From contig CAKMIX010000011.1 of the NCBI GenBank assembly GCA_927362715.1, forward strand, positions 1 through 64,000: a stretch of 64,000 nt of DNA. Reading direction: 5' to 3'. A program made the translations under genes and the position numbers. Shown in pieces: positions 16,513 through 26,977 of this stretch; the first letter of the stretch is position 1, and the number at the start of each line of letters is the position of its first letter. The notes beneath the pieces are model-generated. The model was not told the origin of the DNA and did not search any database. It was given only the letters and a program-made list of their open reading frames with translations. The stretch is from an uncultured Clostridia bacterium. Its GTDB lineage: Bacteria > Bacillota > Clostridia > Oscillospirales > Acutalibacteraceae.

Positions 16513-18420
16513 ATGGCAAACACAAACAAAGAAGCTTCTAAAAGCTCTGTGCCGAAGAACGCGCCGCGTAAGCAGCGGGCGCCCGGCGCGGGGACAGCCG
16601 CAGCCGGCAAAAAAACAGGAACACAGCAAAAACGGCAGCCCAAAAAGGATTTGATGCAGGGCCTTTCGGACTCCGCCGCCGGCAAGCAGCAGCGGCGGTA
16701 TTACAACAGCCTCAAAAGCAACGCGCGCAAAGGCGCTGCGGCAGGCAAACGCAAAAAGCCCGCCGTGCCGCTGAAGATCGCCTTCCTCGGCGGCCTTAAT
16801 GAGATCGGCAAAAACATGACGCTCTACGAATGCGGCAACGACATGCTGCTCGTGGACTGCGGGCTGGAATTCCCGGATCCCGAAATGCTCGGCGTGGACT
16901 TAGTGATCCCCGATTTTACGTATGTGCTCGAAAACGCCGATAAGATCAGGGGGATCCTCATCACCCACGGGCATGAGGACCACATCGGGGGCCTTTCTTA
17001 CCTGCTCAAAAGTCTGAACATCCCCGTGTATTCCACAAAGCTGACCATAGGCCTTATCGAAGGCAAGCTGCGTGAGCACAGGATCCTTGACCAATGCACG
17101 CTCAATTGTATCAAGCCCGGCGACCGTGTCAAGCTCGGGTGCTTTGACGTCGAGTTCATTCACGTCAACCACTCGATCCCCGACGCCGTGGCGCTGGCGA
17201 TCCGTTCGCCTGCGGGCACGGTGGTGCAGACGGGCGACTTTAAGATCGATACCACGCCCATTGACGGCGGCGTGATCGACATGGCACGCCTTGCTGCGAT
17301 CGGGGAGGAGGGCGTTTTATGTCTGCTTTCCGATTCCACCAACGCCGCAAAACCCGGCTTTACCGAAAGCGAGCGCAAGGTCGGCGAGACCTTCGACGTG
17401 CAGTTCCGCCGTGCGGGCAACCGCCGCCTGATCGTGGCGACGTTCGCCTCCAACATCCACCGCGTGCAGCAGATCATCAACACCGCCGAAAAGCTCGGGC
17501 GCAAGGTAGCGCTTTCGGGCAGAAGCCTTGAAAACGTGGTCTCTGTCGCGGCGGAGCTTGGCTATATCAACGTCCCCGAGGGGATCTTGATCGGGCTTGA
17601 CAGCATCAACCGCTACCCGCCCGAAAAGCTGGTGCTCATCACCACCGGCAGTCAGGGCGAGCCGATGTCCGCGCTGTACCGCATGGCATTTTCCGAGCAC
17701 CGCCGTGTGGAGATTTGCCCGAATGATTATGTCATCATTTCCGCCACACCCATTCCCGGCAATGAAAAAATGGTCGGCAGGGTCGTGGATGAATTGCTAA
17801 AGCAGGGCGCGGAGGTCGTCTATGAAAAGATGTACGACGTCCATGTTTCGGGGCACGCATGCCAGGAAGAACTCAAGCTCATGATGAGCCTGACGCGCCC
17901 GAAGTATTTTATGCCCGTGCACGGTGAGCAGAAGCACCTGCAAAAGCATGCTGCGCTCGCCCGTGCTATGGGGATCCCGGATGAAAACATCCTGATCGCC
18001 GACAACGGCAAGGAAGTTGAACTGACGGCGGATAAGATCCGCATTTCCGGCGAAGTCCCCGCCGGCATGGTCTTTGTGGACGGCAGCGGCGTCGGCGATG
18101 TCGGCTCGGTCGTCCTGCGCGACCGCAAGCGCCTTGCCGAGGACGGTATCATCATCATCGTCGCGTCCATCGACCGCGAAAGCGGCGACGTGGTCTCCGG
18201 CCCGGACGTCGTGACGCGCGGCTTTGTATATGTCCGTGAATCCGAGCAGCTCATGGAGGAATCCCGGCGGCTTTGCGAAAGCGTGCTTGCCGAATGTGTG
18301 CAGCACCATGTGTACGATTTCTCCACGATCCGCAACCGGCTTCGCGATGAAATTTCCCGGCTGACCTATGCGCGCACCAAGCGTTCGCCCATGGTTCTGC
18401 CGATCCTGATGGGGGTGTAA
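16513..18420 (+). CDS. rnj: Ribonuclease J
   Basis: A 635-residue metallo-beta-lactamase/beta-CASP ribonuclease for mRNA turnover and 5' exonuclease activity. The Zn motif HGHEDH sits at residues 152-157, inside THGHEDHIGG, and the GGLNEIGKNM core start lies near 94-103. Before the core is an ~85-residue Lys/Arg/Ala/Gln-rich extension, absent from B. subtilis RNase J1 and likely disordered and RNA- or partner-binding. RBS AAGGAG precedes ATG 16513. It leads directly into gdpP (3 nt gap). Confidence 0.93.
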   Translation: MANTNKEASKSSVPKNAPRKQRAPGAGTAAAGKKTGTQQKRQPKKDLMQGLSDSAAGKQQRRYYNSLKSNARKGAAAGKRKKPAVPLKIAFLGGLNEIGKNMTLYECGNDMLLVDCGLEFPDPEMLGVDLVIPDFTYVLENADKIRGILITHGHEDHIGGLSYLLKSLNIPVYSTKLTIGLIEGKLREHRILDQCTLNCIKPGDRVKLGCFDVEFIHVNHSIPDAVALAIRSPAGTVVQTGDFKIDTTPIDGGVIDMARLAAIGEEGVLCLLSDSTNAAKPGFTESERKVGETFDVQFRRAGNRRLIVATFASNIHRVQQIINTAEKLGRKVALSGRSLENVVSVAAELGYINVPEGILIGLDSINRYPPEKLVLITTGSQGEPMSALYRMAFSEHRRVEICPNDYVIISATPIPGNEKMVGRVVDELLKQGAEVVYEKMYDVHVSGHACQEELKLMMSLTRPKYFMPVHGEQKHLQKHAALARAMGIPDENILIADNGKEVELTADKIRISGEVPAGMVFVDGSGVGDVGSVVLRDRKRLAEDGIIIIVASIDRESGDVVSGPDVVTRGFVYVRESEQLMEESRRLCESVLAECVQHHVYDFSTIRNRLRDEISRLTYARTKRSPMVLPILMGV

Positions 18421-18423
18421 GCC

Positions 18424-20391
18424 TTGAAAGCGGGTCAAGCCATCCGCACCTATCCTCTTACCTTTGTCGCGCTGCTCGCGGCAGGGGTGTTCTGTGTCGT
18501 CACGGCATTTTTCAATCTTGCGGCGGCGGGGATAGAGCTTTGCGTGCTGCTGGCGCTGGTGTTGATCGCCGTGCTGCGTGCGCGCAAGGATTTTCGGATC
18601 GTGCGCGAAACGGTCCTGGCACTTAGCGAAAGCTTTACGGCGGAGGAAAATTCTGCGCTGCAAAATTTTCCGCTGCCCGTTGTCGTATTCGACAACGCCG
18701 ACCGTGTGATTTGGTATAACTTGAAGTTCAAAAACGAGCTTTTGCCCGCACGTACCGTAAAATCTGCGGATGTCCGCCAGTTTACGGGCGGGCTGGGGCT
18801 TTCCCAGATCCGCAAAAAGGAACGCTTTGACGCGGTGGTGGACGGCAAGTCCTATACGGTGTATTTCAGCCATATCGATTGCCGCGGACGGCAGTCCTAT
18901 GTGCTGTTGTATGCGGAGGATACGCGCTTAAAGCAGATCGCGCACGCATACGAAATGGAAAAGCCCGCCGTTGCGATGGTTGCCATCGACAGCGTGGATG
19001 AGATCTACCGCGCCTATAAGGAAAGCGAGTATGCTGAGATCAGCGGTGCGGTGGAGCGCATCACCGAAGGGTGGTTTACGCAGTATCCGGGGCTGTTCCG
19101 CAAGCTCGGCAGCGGCCGTTTCCTTGCGGTCATCCCCGAAGAAGCGCTTTTGAAAATGGTCGCTTCCAAATTCCGCGTGCTCGAGCTTGTGCGTAAATAT
19201 ACATACCGCGATGTGCCCGTCGGCGTCACGCTGTCTATCGGTGTGGGCAGGGGCGATAACCTGTCCGATGCGGAAAGCAATGCGCGGCAGGCGCTGGATA
19301 TGGCGCTGGGGCGCGGCGGCGACCAGGCGGCGCTTAAAAATACAGACGAAACCTATCGCTTCTTCGGCGGCGTGTCCAAGGGCGTGGAAAAACGCACCAA
19401 GGTGCGTACGCGCGTAGTGGCTTCCGCCATAGGCGAGCTCATCCGCGGCAGCGACAATGTGCTGATCATGGGGCACCAATATTCCGACCTCGACTGCATC
19501 GGCGCTGCCATCGGCATGTGCAAGGCGGCGCGCGATCTCGGCAAAGATGCTTTCATTGTCACGAATGCCCGCACCACGCTTGCCGCGCCTTTGGTGGAAT
19601 ACGCCGCAAAGCAGGGTGCAGGGGACTGGTTCATTCTGCCCGAGCATGCCGACCGGCTGCTTTCGGAAAAAACGCTGCTGTTTGTGGTGGATACCCATAA
19701 GGCAAGCTTTGTTGAAGCGCCGGAGCTTTGCGAAAAAGCACCGGGCATCGTCGTGATCGACCACCACCGCAAAACGGTCGACTTTATTCAAAACGCCGTA
19801 ATTTTTTATCACGAGCCGCATGCTTCCTCAACGTGCGAAATGGTGACGGAGCTGCTGCAATACATGGGCGGCAAGCCTTTGGTCACGCCGCTTTGTGCGA
19901 ATGCGCTGCTTGCGGGGATTATCCTCGATACCAAGGACTTTGTGCTGCGCACGGGTGTGCGCACATTTGAGGCGGCGGCATACCTGCGTTCGCGCGGGGC
20001 GGACACCGTCGTGGTCAAGCGCTTTTTCAACAGCAGCATGGAAAACAAAAAGCTGCGCGGGCAGATCGTGCTCAATGCGCAAAGCTACCGCCGCTGTGCG
20101 GTCTCCGTGGCGGATGTGCAGACCAAGGATATCCGTGTCATCTGCGCGCAGGCTGCCGACGAGCTTTTGACGGTAAGCGACGTGGACGCTTCCTTCGTCC
20201 TGTTTGAAACGGACGACACAGCCAACATTTCCGCGCGTTCCATGGGCAATATCAATGTCCAGCTCGTTATGGAAGCGCTCGGCGGCGGCGGGCACCAGAC
20301 CATGGCGGCGGCACAGCTGCCCGACACGACGCTCGACGAAGCAAAGCAGAAGCTGTTTGAGGCGATCGACGCATATTTTGAAAATCAATAA
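18424..20391 (+). CDS. gdpP: Cyclic-di-AMP phosphodiesterase GdpP (YybT)
   Basis: A 655-residue membrane phosphodiesterase that degrades c-di-AMP. Two membrane helices lie at about 9-27 and 32-50, a PAS-like region at ~75-140, and a degenerate GGDEF domain at ~160-300. The DHH domain has GHQYSDLDCIGAA and the DHH triad D446-H448. The DHHA1 domain ends with GGGGHQTMAAAQ. Start TTG 18424 is chosen because no ATG lies nearby and the GGGGG run just upstream can serve as RBS. Synteny with rplI and dnaB is the classical Firmicute arrangement. Confidence 0.93.
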   Translation: MKAGQAIRTYPLTFVALLAAGVFCVVTAFFNLAAAGIELCVLLALVLIAVLRARKDFRIVRETVLALSESFTAEENSALQNFPLPVVVFDNADRVIWYNLKFKNELLPARTVKSADVRQFTGGLGLSQIRKKERFDAVVDGKSYTVYFSHIDCRGRQSYVLLYAEDTRLKQIAHAYEMEKPAVAMVAIDSVDEIYRAYKESEYAEISGAVERITEGWFTQYPGLFRKLGSGRFLAVIPEEALLKMVASKFRVLELVRKYTYRDVPVGVTLSIGVGRGDNLSDAESNARQALDMALGRGGDQAALKNTDETYRFFGGVSKGVEKRTKVRTRVVASAIGELIRGSDNVLIMGHQYSDLDCIGAAIGMCKAARDLGKDAFIVTNARTTLAAPLVEYAAKQGAGDWFILPEHADRLLSEKTLLFVVDTHKASFVEAPELCEKAPGIVVIDHHRKTVDFIQNAVIFYHEPHASSTCEMVTELLQYMGGKPLVTPLCANALLAGIILDTKDFVLRTGVRTFEAAAYLRSRGADTVVVKRFFNSSMENKKLRGQIVLNAQSYRRCAVSVADVQTKDIRVICAQAADELLTVSDVDASFVLFETDDTANISARSMGNINVQLVMEALGGGGHQTMAAAQLPDTTLDEAKQKLFEAIDAYFENQ

Positions 20392-20442
20392 TTCGGGCGC
20401 GCCACAAAACGGCGCATGCCCGGCTGGAAAGGAGCCACCGAT

Positions 20443-20883
20443 ATGGAGGTCATTCTGAAAAAAGACGTAAAAGGACTCGGCAAAGCGGGCGAAAAGGTCA
20501 AGGCGTCCGACGGCTATGCACGCAATTTTCTGTTCCCAAAAGGGCTTGCGGTCGAAGCAAACGCCCAGACGCTCACCGAATACAAAAACAGCGAAGCGGC
20601 AAAGCAGCATCGCGTGGATATGGAGATCGCCGCCGCAAAGGATGCACAGGCGAAGCTTTCCGGCAAAACCGTGAAGCTCACGGCAAAGGCGGGGCAGAAC
20701 GGCAGGCTGTTCGGCTCCGTGACCGCCAAGGACGTTGCGGCAGCAATCGAAAAGCAGCTTGGCGTATCGGTAGATAAGCGCAAGCTCTCCATGGCGGACA
20801 TCAAAAACTTCGGAACATATTCGGTGGAAATCAAGCTTTACAACGGCATTTCCGCCAAGCTCTCCGTCGAAGTGGGCGAATAA
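20443..20883 (+). CDS. rplI: Ribosomal protein L9
   Basis: A 146-residue L9 with the N-terminal [17 protein letters not shown] and [13 protein letters not shown] blocks, a long connecting helix and the C-terminal rRNA-binding domain. AAAGGAG about 9 nt upstream selects ATG 20443; a longer reading from 20416 lacks family support. It lies between gdpP and dnaB. Confidence 0.97.
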   Translation: MEVILKKDVKGLGKAGEKVKASDGYARNFLFPKGLAVEANAQTLTEYKNSEAAKQHRVDMEIAAAKDAQAKLSGKTVKLTAKAGQNGRLFGSVTAKDVAAAIEKQLGVSVDKRKLSMADIKNFGTYSVEIKLYNGISAKLSVEVGE

Positions 20884-20913
20884 GACCCACACGGCGCAAA
20901 AGGGTGAACATAT

Positions 20914-22284
20914 ATGCCAATGGATAACCTGCTGTTTGACAAGCTCAGCGAGCCGTACAGCCTTGAAGCGGAACAGGCGGTGCTCGGTTCTATTTTGATG
21001 GATCCGGACTGCTTTGACCGCGTGTCGGGGATCCTGCGCGGCGCGGACTGTTTTTATATCCCGCAGCACAAGGAGATCTACAACATCATTGCCGAGCGCA
21101 AAATGCTCAACCAAAAGGTAGACGCACTCATTGTCGCGGAGGCGCTGAAAACAAGCGGCTCTTATGACGACGCGGGCGCGCGCAACTACCTTGCACAGTT
21201 AGCGGCGTCGGTGCCGAGCGTCGCGAATGTGGAATCCTATGCGAAGATCGTCAATGAAAAATACTATCTGCGCACCCTCATGGGGGCGGCAAGCGAGATG
21301 CTCAAAAGCGCCGCTGAGGAGGAGCTGCCCGCAGATACCATCATGGACGCCGCCGAGCAGAAGATCTATGACATCCGCCAGGGCGCGCATACCAGCGGTC
21401 CGGTAAAGCTCGCGGACATCATCACGAACGACGTGTACGACAACCTGCAAAAGCTCACCGATCCTGAGCTTGCCGCAGAATATAAGGGCATCCCCACCGG
21501 TTTTTCGCTTTTGGACAAATATATGACGGGGCTTAACCGTTCGGATCTAATCCTTATCGGTGCACGTCCTGCCATGGGTAAAACCAGCTTCGCACTGAAT
21601 CTTGCGCGCAACGTGGCGGTGCAGGCAAAGAAAAAGGTCGTTTTCTTCTCCCTTGAAATGGGCAAGGAGCAGCTCGCACAGCGTATGCTTTCCACCGAAG
21701 CGCGTGTGGAGGGCAGGAAGCTGCGCACAGGCGAACTTACGGACGACGATTGGCAGCGCATTGCCGAGGCAACCGTGACCTTGAGCGGCGCGGAGCTGTA
21801 TTTTGACGATACGGCGAACATCACCGTGCCGGAAATGAAGTCGCGCGTGCGCAAAATGCGTGACGTAGATTGTGTGATCATTGACTATTTGCAGCTGATG
21901 ACCGGTACCAAGCGCACGGAAAGCCGTGTGCAGGAGGTGTCCGAGATCACCCGCAGCTTAAAGCTGATGGCAAAGGATCTGCGCATCCCCGTCATTACCT
22001 GCTCACAGCTGTCACGTTCCACCGAAGGGCGCGGCAAATCGCACAAGCCGCAGCTTTCGGATCTGCGTGAATCCGGTTCAATCGAGCAGGATGCGGACAT
22101 CGTGCTGATGCTCTACCGTGAATCCTATTACGATTCCGAAAAAGATGAGACCGTTGTGGTCGACAACGATAAGGCGCAGGTCATCATCGCCAAAAACCGC
22201 CATGGCGGCACGGGCGAGGTCGACCTGCATTGGAACGGTATGTATACGCGCTTCTCCACGCCGGAGCTGCACCATGATGCGTGA
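20914..22284 (+). CDS. dnaB: Replicative DNA helicase DnaB
   Basis: A 456-residue hexameric replicative helicase. The N-terminal primase-interaction domain begins with EAEQAVLGSILMD. The RecA-like domain has Walker A ARPAMGKTSF (about 217-226), Walker B VIIDYLQLM, and the DLRESGSIEQDAD arginine-finger region. Length is typical and no intein is present. Its last 11 bases overlap the tilS start. Confidence 0.96.
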   Translation: MPMDNLLFDKLSEPYSLEAEQAVLGSILMDPDCFDRVSGILRGADCFYIPQHKEIYNIIAERKMLNQKVDALIVAEALKTSGSYDDAGARNYLAQLAASVPSVANVESYAKIVNEKYYLRTLMGAASEMLKSAAEEELPADTIMDAAEQKIYDIRQGAHTSGPVKLADIITNDVYDNLQKLTDPELAAEYKGIPTGFSLLDKYMTGLNRSDLILIGARPAMGKTSFALNLARNVAVQAKKKVVFFSLEMGKEQLAQRMLSTEARVEGRKLRTGELTDDDWQRIAEATVTLSGAELYFDDTANITVPEMKSRVRKMRDVDCVIIDYLQLMTGTKRTESRVQEVSEITRSLKLMAKDLRIPVITCSQLSRSTEGRGKSHKPQLSDLRESGSIEQDADIVLMLYRESYYDSEKDETVVVDNDKAQVIIAKNRHGGTGEVDLHWNGMYTRFSTPELHHDA

Positions 22285-23614
22285 ACGTGTGCTTGCTTTC
22301 CTTCGCGCACAGGGCGTGCAAGCGGGGGCAAAAATGATCGTCGGGCTTTCCGGCGGCGCGGATTCCGTCTGTCTGCTGCATGTGCTGCAAAGTCTCGATG
22401 CACTGCCGCTTCATCTCACTGCCGTCCACGTGAATCACGGCCTGCGCGGCGAGGAAGCGGCGCGCGACGAACAATTTTGCCGGCAGTTTTGTGAGACGCT
22501 CGGTGTGGAATTTTGCTCCGTCCATGTGGATGTCCCCGCCGAATCCGCAAAGACGGGCGAGGGGCATGAAGCCTGCGGGCGGCGGCTTCGCTACGAGGCG
22601 TTCCGAAAGGCGGCAGGGGAGGACGGATATATCCTGACGGCGCACACCGCCGACGACAACGCCGAGACCGTGCTTCTGCACCTGCTGCGCGGCACGGGCC
22701 TTTCGGGGCTTTGCGGCATCCCGCCCGTGCGCGGGAACATCCTGCGCCCGCTGCTTTCCTGCACGCGCGCGGACGTGGAACAGTATTGCGCACAACATGA
22801 TTTGACCTATATGACCGACAGCACCAACGAAAGTGATCTGTATCTGCGCAACCGCGTGCGTCGTGAAGTGCTTCCGGTTTTCAAAAGTATGAATCCTTCG
22901 GTGCTCGAAGCGTTTTCCCGCATGACCGAAGCGGTGCGCGCGGATGAACAGTATCTCAAAGCCTGTGCGCAGGAGGCGGCAAAAACCGTGCGCACACCGC
23001 ACGGCGGTGTAGACGAGCAGGCGCTTTTAAAGCTGCCGCCCGCCCTGCAGCGCCGCGTTTTGTATATGTGGCTGTGTACAAAAACGCATAGTGCACAGCA
23101 TCAAATCGAAAGCGTGCATGTCGAAGCGCTGCTTTCCCTTGTAGGCAGCGGTAAAAGTGTGACCTTGCCCGGGGCGTGTACCGTGCGCAGCCGTCAGGGG
23201 GTCCTTGAGTGCCCGCCGCCTACCGTGACGCGCTGGGAACAGCCCTTACGGCTCACGGCGCGCGCACAGACAGTGCAAACGCCTGCGGGAACGATCCATA
23301 TCCAGCTTTTTCGACAAAAAGATTTACAAAATCTTCACAAAGAATACTTGGCGAACGCTGTGGATTGTGCTAAAATGAATAGCAATTTGGTACTGCGCAG
23401 CAGATGCAGCGGCGACCGCTTTTCCGATTCGGCACGAGGGATCACCAAAACGCTGAAAAAATGGATGAACGAAAAAAAGATCCCACCCGAACTACGCAAT
23501 GCTGTCCCGGTGTTGGCAAGCGGCGATCAGGTGCTTTGGGTCGGCGGCTTCGGCACAAATGCACCGTTTGCTGTTTCCGATCGAACACAACAGTGTTTTG
23601 TGTTCATGTTTTAG
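22274..23614 (+). CDS. tilS: tRNA(Ile)-lysidine synthase
   Basis: A 446-residue PP-loop ATPase that converts C34 of the CAU-anticodon tRNA-Ile to lysidine. The SGGADS PP-loop is at residues 26-31, followed by VHVNHGLRG and the HTADDNAETVLLHLLRGTGL block. The C-terminal substrate-binding domain is present and ends normally. Two consecutive ATGs (22274, 22277) can start it, both inside dnaB, so translation is coupled. Neighbours hpt and ftsH match the conserved tilS-hpt-ftsH order. Confidence 0.95.
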   Translation: MMRERVLAFLRAQGVQAGAKMIVGLSGGADSVCLLHVLQSLDALPLHLTAVHVNHGLRGEEAARDEQFCRQFCETLGVEFCSVHVDVPAESAKTGEGHEACGRRLRYEAFRKAAGEDGYILTAHTADDNAETVLLHLLRGTGLSGLCGIPPVRGNILRPLLSCTRADVEQYCAQHDLTYMTDSTNESDLYLRNRVRREVLPVFKSMNPSVLEAFSRMTEAVRADEQYLKACAQEAAKTVRTPHGGVDEQALLKLPPALQRRVLYMWLCTKTHSAQHQIESVHVEALLSLVGSGKSVTLPGACTVRSRQGVLECPPPTVTRWEQPLRLTARAQTVQTPAGTIHIQLFRQKDLQNLHKEYLANAVDCAKMNSNLVLRSRCSGDRFSDSARGITKTLKKWMNEKKIPPELRNAVPVLASGDQVLWVGGFGTNAPFAVSDRTQQCFVFMF

Positions 23615-23634
23615 AAAGACGGTGGCAATACTAA

Positions 23635-24204
23635 ATGAAAACAGATAAACAAGTCTCGGCAGATGTCGAGCGCGTACTGTTGGATGAAGCGCAGCTGCAC
23701 GAAATCGTGGAACGTATTGCCGCGCAGATCGACCGCGATTACCGCGACTGTGCGCAGCCGCTGTTGCTCGTCGGCATTTTAAACGGCTCGGTCGTGTTTT
23801 TCAGCGACCTGATACGTGCGCTGCATATCCCTTGCTGTATCGATTTCATGTCGGTCAAAAGCTATGTGGGGACAGAGCCTTCGGGTGAACCGGAGATCCG
23901 CCTTGATTTAAAAGAACCGATCGCGGGCAGGCATGTGCTTCTGGTGGAGGACATCCTGGATACGGGGCACACGCTGGACGCGCTTCGCGGCATACTGTCG
24001 AAACGCGACCCTGCGAGCATCAAAATCTGCACGCTGCTGGATAAGCCTTCCCGCCGCGAGGTGCAAACGATGCAGGCGGACTATGTTGGCAAGGTCATCC
24101 CGGACGAATTTGTTGTGGGCTACGGGCTCGATTATGATGAAAAGTATCGGAACCTGCCCTATGTGGGCATTTTGAGATCCTCCGTATACGAACATAAGGA
24201 GTGA
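23635..24204 (+). CDS. hpt: Hypoxanthine phosphoribosyltransferase
   Basis: A 189-residue purine salvage enzyme that makes IMP or GMP from hypoxanthine or guanine and PRPP. The PRPP motif [11 protein letters not shown] spans 104-114, and the flexible-loop SVKSYVGT lies near 73-80. Start ATG 23635 is 20 nt after tilS. It is followed by ftsH with a 7-nt gap, as in B. subtilis. Confidence 0.95.
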   Translation: MKTDKQVSADVERVLLDEAQLHEIVERIAAQIDRDYRDCAQPLLLVGILNGSVVFFSDLIRALHIPCCIDFMSVKSYVGTEPSGEPEIRLDLKEPIAGRHVLLVEDILDTGHTLDALRGILSKRDPASIKICTLLDKPSRREVQTMQADYVGKVIPDEFVVGYGLDYDEKYRNLPYVGILRSSVYEHKE

Positions 24205-24211
24205 ACATCTG

Positions 24212-26299
24212 TTGAAAAAAATCGATTGGAGAGCGGTGATCCCCTATATCGCTATCCCGCTTGCATTTGTGATCTGCATCGTGCTGTATATGACCATGGG
24301 GCAGACCACAAGAGAGAAAACCGAGTACTATCAGATCGTCAATCGATTTGAAAACCATGAGATCACGGAGTACTCGCTGAATCTCAGCAGCGGCAGGCTT
24401 GAGTATAAAATTGCCGGGGATGAAGCGACCTACGAATACACTGTGCCGAATGTCAACCTGTTTTTAGAGGACGTGCACAGCCAGGTCATGGAATACAACC
24501 GCGAGAATCCCGACGCACAGATCAAGGTAGACTATGAATCCGGCTCGGCGAACTCGTGGTGGGTCAGCCTCCTGCCGACGGTCGTCATCATGGTTCTTTT
24601 GATGGTGGTCATGTTCATCATGTTCCGCAAAATGAACCAGTCGGTGCAAAATGAAAACAACCGTGCGCTGTCGTTCGGCAAAGCGCGCATCAAAAAAGGC
24701 GGCGACGAAAACCGCAAGACCACCTTTGCAGATGTGGCAGGCGCAGATGAGGAAAAGGAAGAACTTGAAGAGATCGTCGAATTTTTAAAAGACCCGCAGG
24801 CGTTCAGCGCGCTGGGTGCACGTATCCCGAAGGGCGTGCTGCTCGTCGGCCCGCCCGGTACAGGTAAAACGCTGCTGGCGCGCGCGGTCGCGGGTGAAGC
24901 GGATGTTCCGTTCTTCTCGATTTCCGGTTCCGATTTCGTAGAAATGTATGTCGGCGTCGGCGCGTCGCGCGTACGCGACTTATTTGACCAGGCGAAAAAG
25001 AATTCTCCCGCGATCATCTTTATTGATGAGATCGACGCCGTCGGCCGTCACCGCGGCGCGGGCATGGGTGGCGGACACGATGAGCGTGAGCAGACGCTCA
25101 ACCAGCTGCTTGTGGAAATGGACGGCTTCGGCGCCAATGAGGGCGTCATCGTCATTGCGGCGACCAACCGCCCCGACATCCTTGACCCGGCGCTGCTGCG
25201 CCCCGGGCGCTTTGACCGTCAGGTCACCGTAAATTATCCCGACCTGCGCGGCAGAGAGGATATCCTCAAGGTCCACGCCAGAGGCAAGCCTTTGGGTCCG
25301 GACGTCAACCTCGGCAGCATTGCAGGCGCGACGGTGGGCTTTACGGGTGCGGATCTGGAAAATCTTTTGAACGAAGCGGCACTGCTTGCCGCACGCCGCA
25401 AGAAAAAGGCCATTACCATGGCGGAGATCGAAGAAGCGACCATGAAGGTGCTCGTCGGTACGGAAAAGAAATCCCACCGCATCACCGAGCGCGACAAACA
25501 GATCACCGCTTATCACGAGGCGGGGCATGCGGTCACGTCCTACTATCTGGATCATAAAGACCCCGTGACGCATATTTCCATCGTGCCGCGCGGTATGGCG
25601 GGCGGGTTTACGATGTACCAGCCCGAAAAGGATGAAATGCACCTGATGCGTTCGCGCATGCTGGATGACATCGTCGGGCTTTTGGGCGGCCGTGTAGCCG
25701 AGCAGATCATTTTCAACGATATTTCCACAGGCGCCTCCAACGACATCGAACGCGCTTCGGACATCGCGCGTAAAATGGTCACCAAATACGGTATGAGCGA
25801 AAAGCTCGGCCCCATTGCCTTCGGCAAGGATAACGACGAGGTGTTCTTGGGCCGCGATTACAACCATATGCGCAATTACTCCGAGGCCGTTGCCTCCGAG
25901 ATAGACGAAGAGGTTGAATCCATCGTCCTTGCGGCGTATAAGCGCACGGAGAGCATCCTGCAAGAGCATATCGATAAGCTGCACGTTGTTGCAAAGGCGC
26001 TTGTGGAACGCGAAAAGATCGATGCAAACGAGTTCTACGCGCTGATGGACGGCAAGGAGCTGCCCCCGCTGCAAAGCGCTGAGCCGCCGAAAGCGGACGA
26101 AAAACCGGCGGATGACGAAAATGCACAGCCGGAGGCACAAAACGCCGAAACGCAGGCACAGTCCGCCGATGCGTCCGCGCAAGGCGAGACCGTACCGAGC
26201 GAACAGCCCGCACAGAACGAAGAAGAAACGCCCGCGCAGCAAGCCGCGCAGGACAATCCTGCAACGCCTGACAGCGGCGCTGACAACCCGAATGCATAA
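24212..26299 (+). CDS. ftsH: ATP-dependent zinc metalloprotease FtsH
   Basis: A 695-residue membrane-anchored AAA+ protease. Membrane helices are at about 11-29 and 113-135. The Walker A GPPGTGKT is at 213-220, Walker [12 protein letters not shown] follows, and the zinc site HEAGH is at 435-439. The last ~85 residues form a Glu/Ala/Gln/Pro-rich tail, longer than in most homologues and probably disordered. The start is TTG 24212, supported by AAGGAG at 24196-24201 and the family-typical N-terminus. A terminator follows. Confidence 0.95.
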   Translation: MKKIDWRAVIPYIAIPLAFVICIVLYMTMGQTTREKTEYYQIVNRFENHEITEYSLNLSSGRLEYKIAGDEATYEYTVPNVNLFLEDVHSQVMEYNRENPDAQIKVDYESGSANSWWVSLLPTVVIMVLLMVVMFIMFRKMNQSVQNENNRALSFGKARIKKGGDENRKTTFADVAGADEEKEELEEIVEFLKDPQAFSALGARIPKGVLLVGPPGTGKTLLARAVAGEADVPFFSISGSDFVEMYVGVGASRVRDLFDQAKKNSPAIIFIDEIDAVGRHRGAGMGGGHDEREQTLNQLLVEMDGFGANEGVIVIAATNRPDILDPALLRPGRFDRQVTVNYPDLRGREDILKVHARGKPLGPDVNLGSIAGATVGFTGADLENLLNEAALLAARRKKKAITMAEIEEATMKVLVGTEKKSHRITERDKQITAYHEAGHAVTSYYLDHKDPVTHISIVPRGMAGGFTMYQPEKDEMHLMRSRMLDDIVGLLGGRVAEQIIFNDISTGASNDIERASDIARKMVTKYGMSEKLGPIAFGKDNDEVFLGRDYNHMRNYSEAVASEIDEEVESIVLAAYKRTESILQEHIDKLHVVAKALVEREKIDANEFYALMDGKELPPLQSAEPPKADEKPADDENAQPEAQNAETQAQSADASAQGETVPSEQPAQNEEETPAQQAAQDNPATPDSGADNPNA

Positions 26300-26307
26300 T
26301 GAACAAA

Positions 26308-26338
26308 AGCCGGATCCCTTGGGGTCCGGCTGCGTTTT
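26308..26338 (+). terminator. Terminator after ftsH
   Basis: AGCCGGATCC (26308-26317) pairs with 26322-26331 (one G-T wobble) across a CTTG loop, then GCGTTTT. It closes the rnj-ftsH block. Confidence 0.75.
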
Positions 26339-26370
26339 CAGAAAGACGGATTTTGAAAGGAAGATTTTGC

Positions 26371-26892
26371 ATGAACGAAGTTTTGGAAGCTATCCGCACC
26401 CGCAGAAGCATCAAAAAGTATAAGCCCGATTTGCCCGAGCAGGCGCTGATTGAGCAGGTGGCAGAGGCGGGTACCTATGCCGCGTCGGGGATGAACGCGC
26501 AGTCGCCGATCATCCTTGCCGTAACAAACAAGGCGCTGCGCGACCGCCTTTCCGCGCTGAATGCCGCAGTCTTAGGCGGCAGCGGCGATCCGTTTTACGG
26601 CGCGCCCGCCGTGCTCGTGGTGCTTGCCGATAAAGCCCGCCCGACGCGCATTTACGACGGCAGTTTGGTCATGGGCAACATGATGCTTGCCGCCCACGCG
26701 CTGGGACTCGGGAGCTGCTGGATCCACCGCGCCAAAGAAGTGTTTGAGAGCGACGAGGGCAAAGCGATCCTTGAAGAACTCGGCGTAGAGGGCGAATATG
26801 AGGGCATCGGTAATCTGGTGCTCGGCTATGCCGACGGCGAAGCGCCTGCCGCAAAACCGCGCAAAGACGGCTACATCCGATACGTAAAATAA
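26371..26892 (+). CDS. Nitroreductase family protein
   Basis: A 173-residue FMN-dependent nitroreductase-fold oxidoreductase. The N-terminal IRTRRSIKKY motif contacts FMN phosphate, and the LGLGSCWIHR block near 110-119 is typical. Such enzymes reduce nitro compounds, quinones or flavins with NAD(P)H; the physiological substrate is unknown. AAAGGAAG about 10 nt upstream supports ATG 26371. It sits alone between two terminators. Confidence 0.88.
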   Translation: MNEVLEAIRTRRSIKKYKPDLPEQALIEQVAEAGTYAASGMNAQSPIILAVTNKALRDRLSALNAAVLGGSGDPFYGAPAVLVVLADKARPTRIYDGSLVMGNMMLAAHALGLGSCWIHRAKEVFESDEGKAILEELGVEGEYEGIGNLVLGYADGEAPAAKPRKDGYIRYVK

Positions 26893-26919
26893 GCCGAATT
26901 CCTGCTCTAAATCAAAAAG

Positions 26920-26970
26920 TACGGCAACGGTCAAGAGACGTTCTATGACCGTTGCCGTATTGTAATTTTT
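26920..26970. terminator. Bidirectional terminator, nitroreductase/MATE
   Basis: A perfect 14-bp stem (TACGGCAACGGTCA, 26920-26933; complement 26946-26959) with a 12-nt loop and TTGTAATTTTT after it. On the minus strand the tail is ACTTTTTGAT, so it also terminates the MATE gene. Confidence 0.9.
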
Positions 26971-26977
26971 GGACGTA

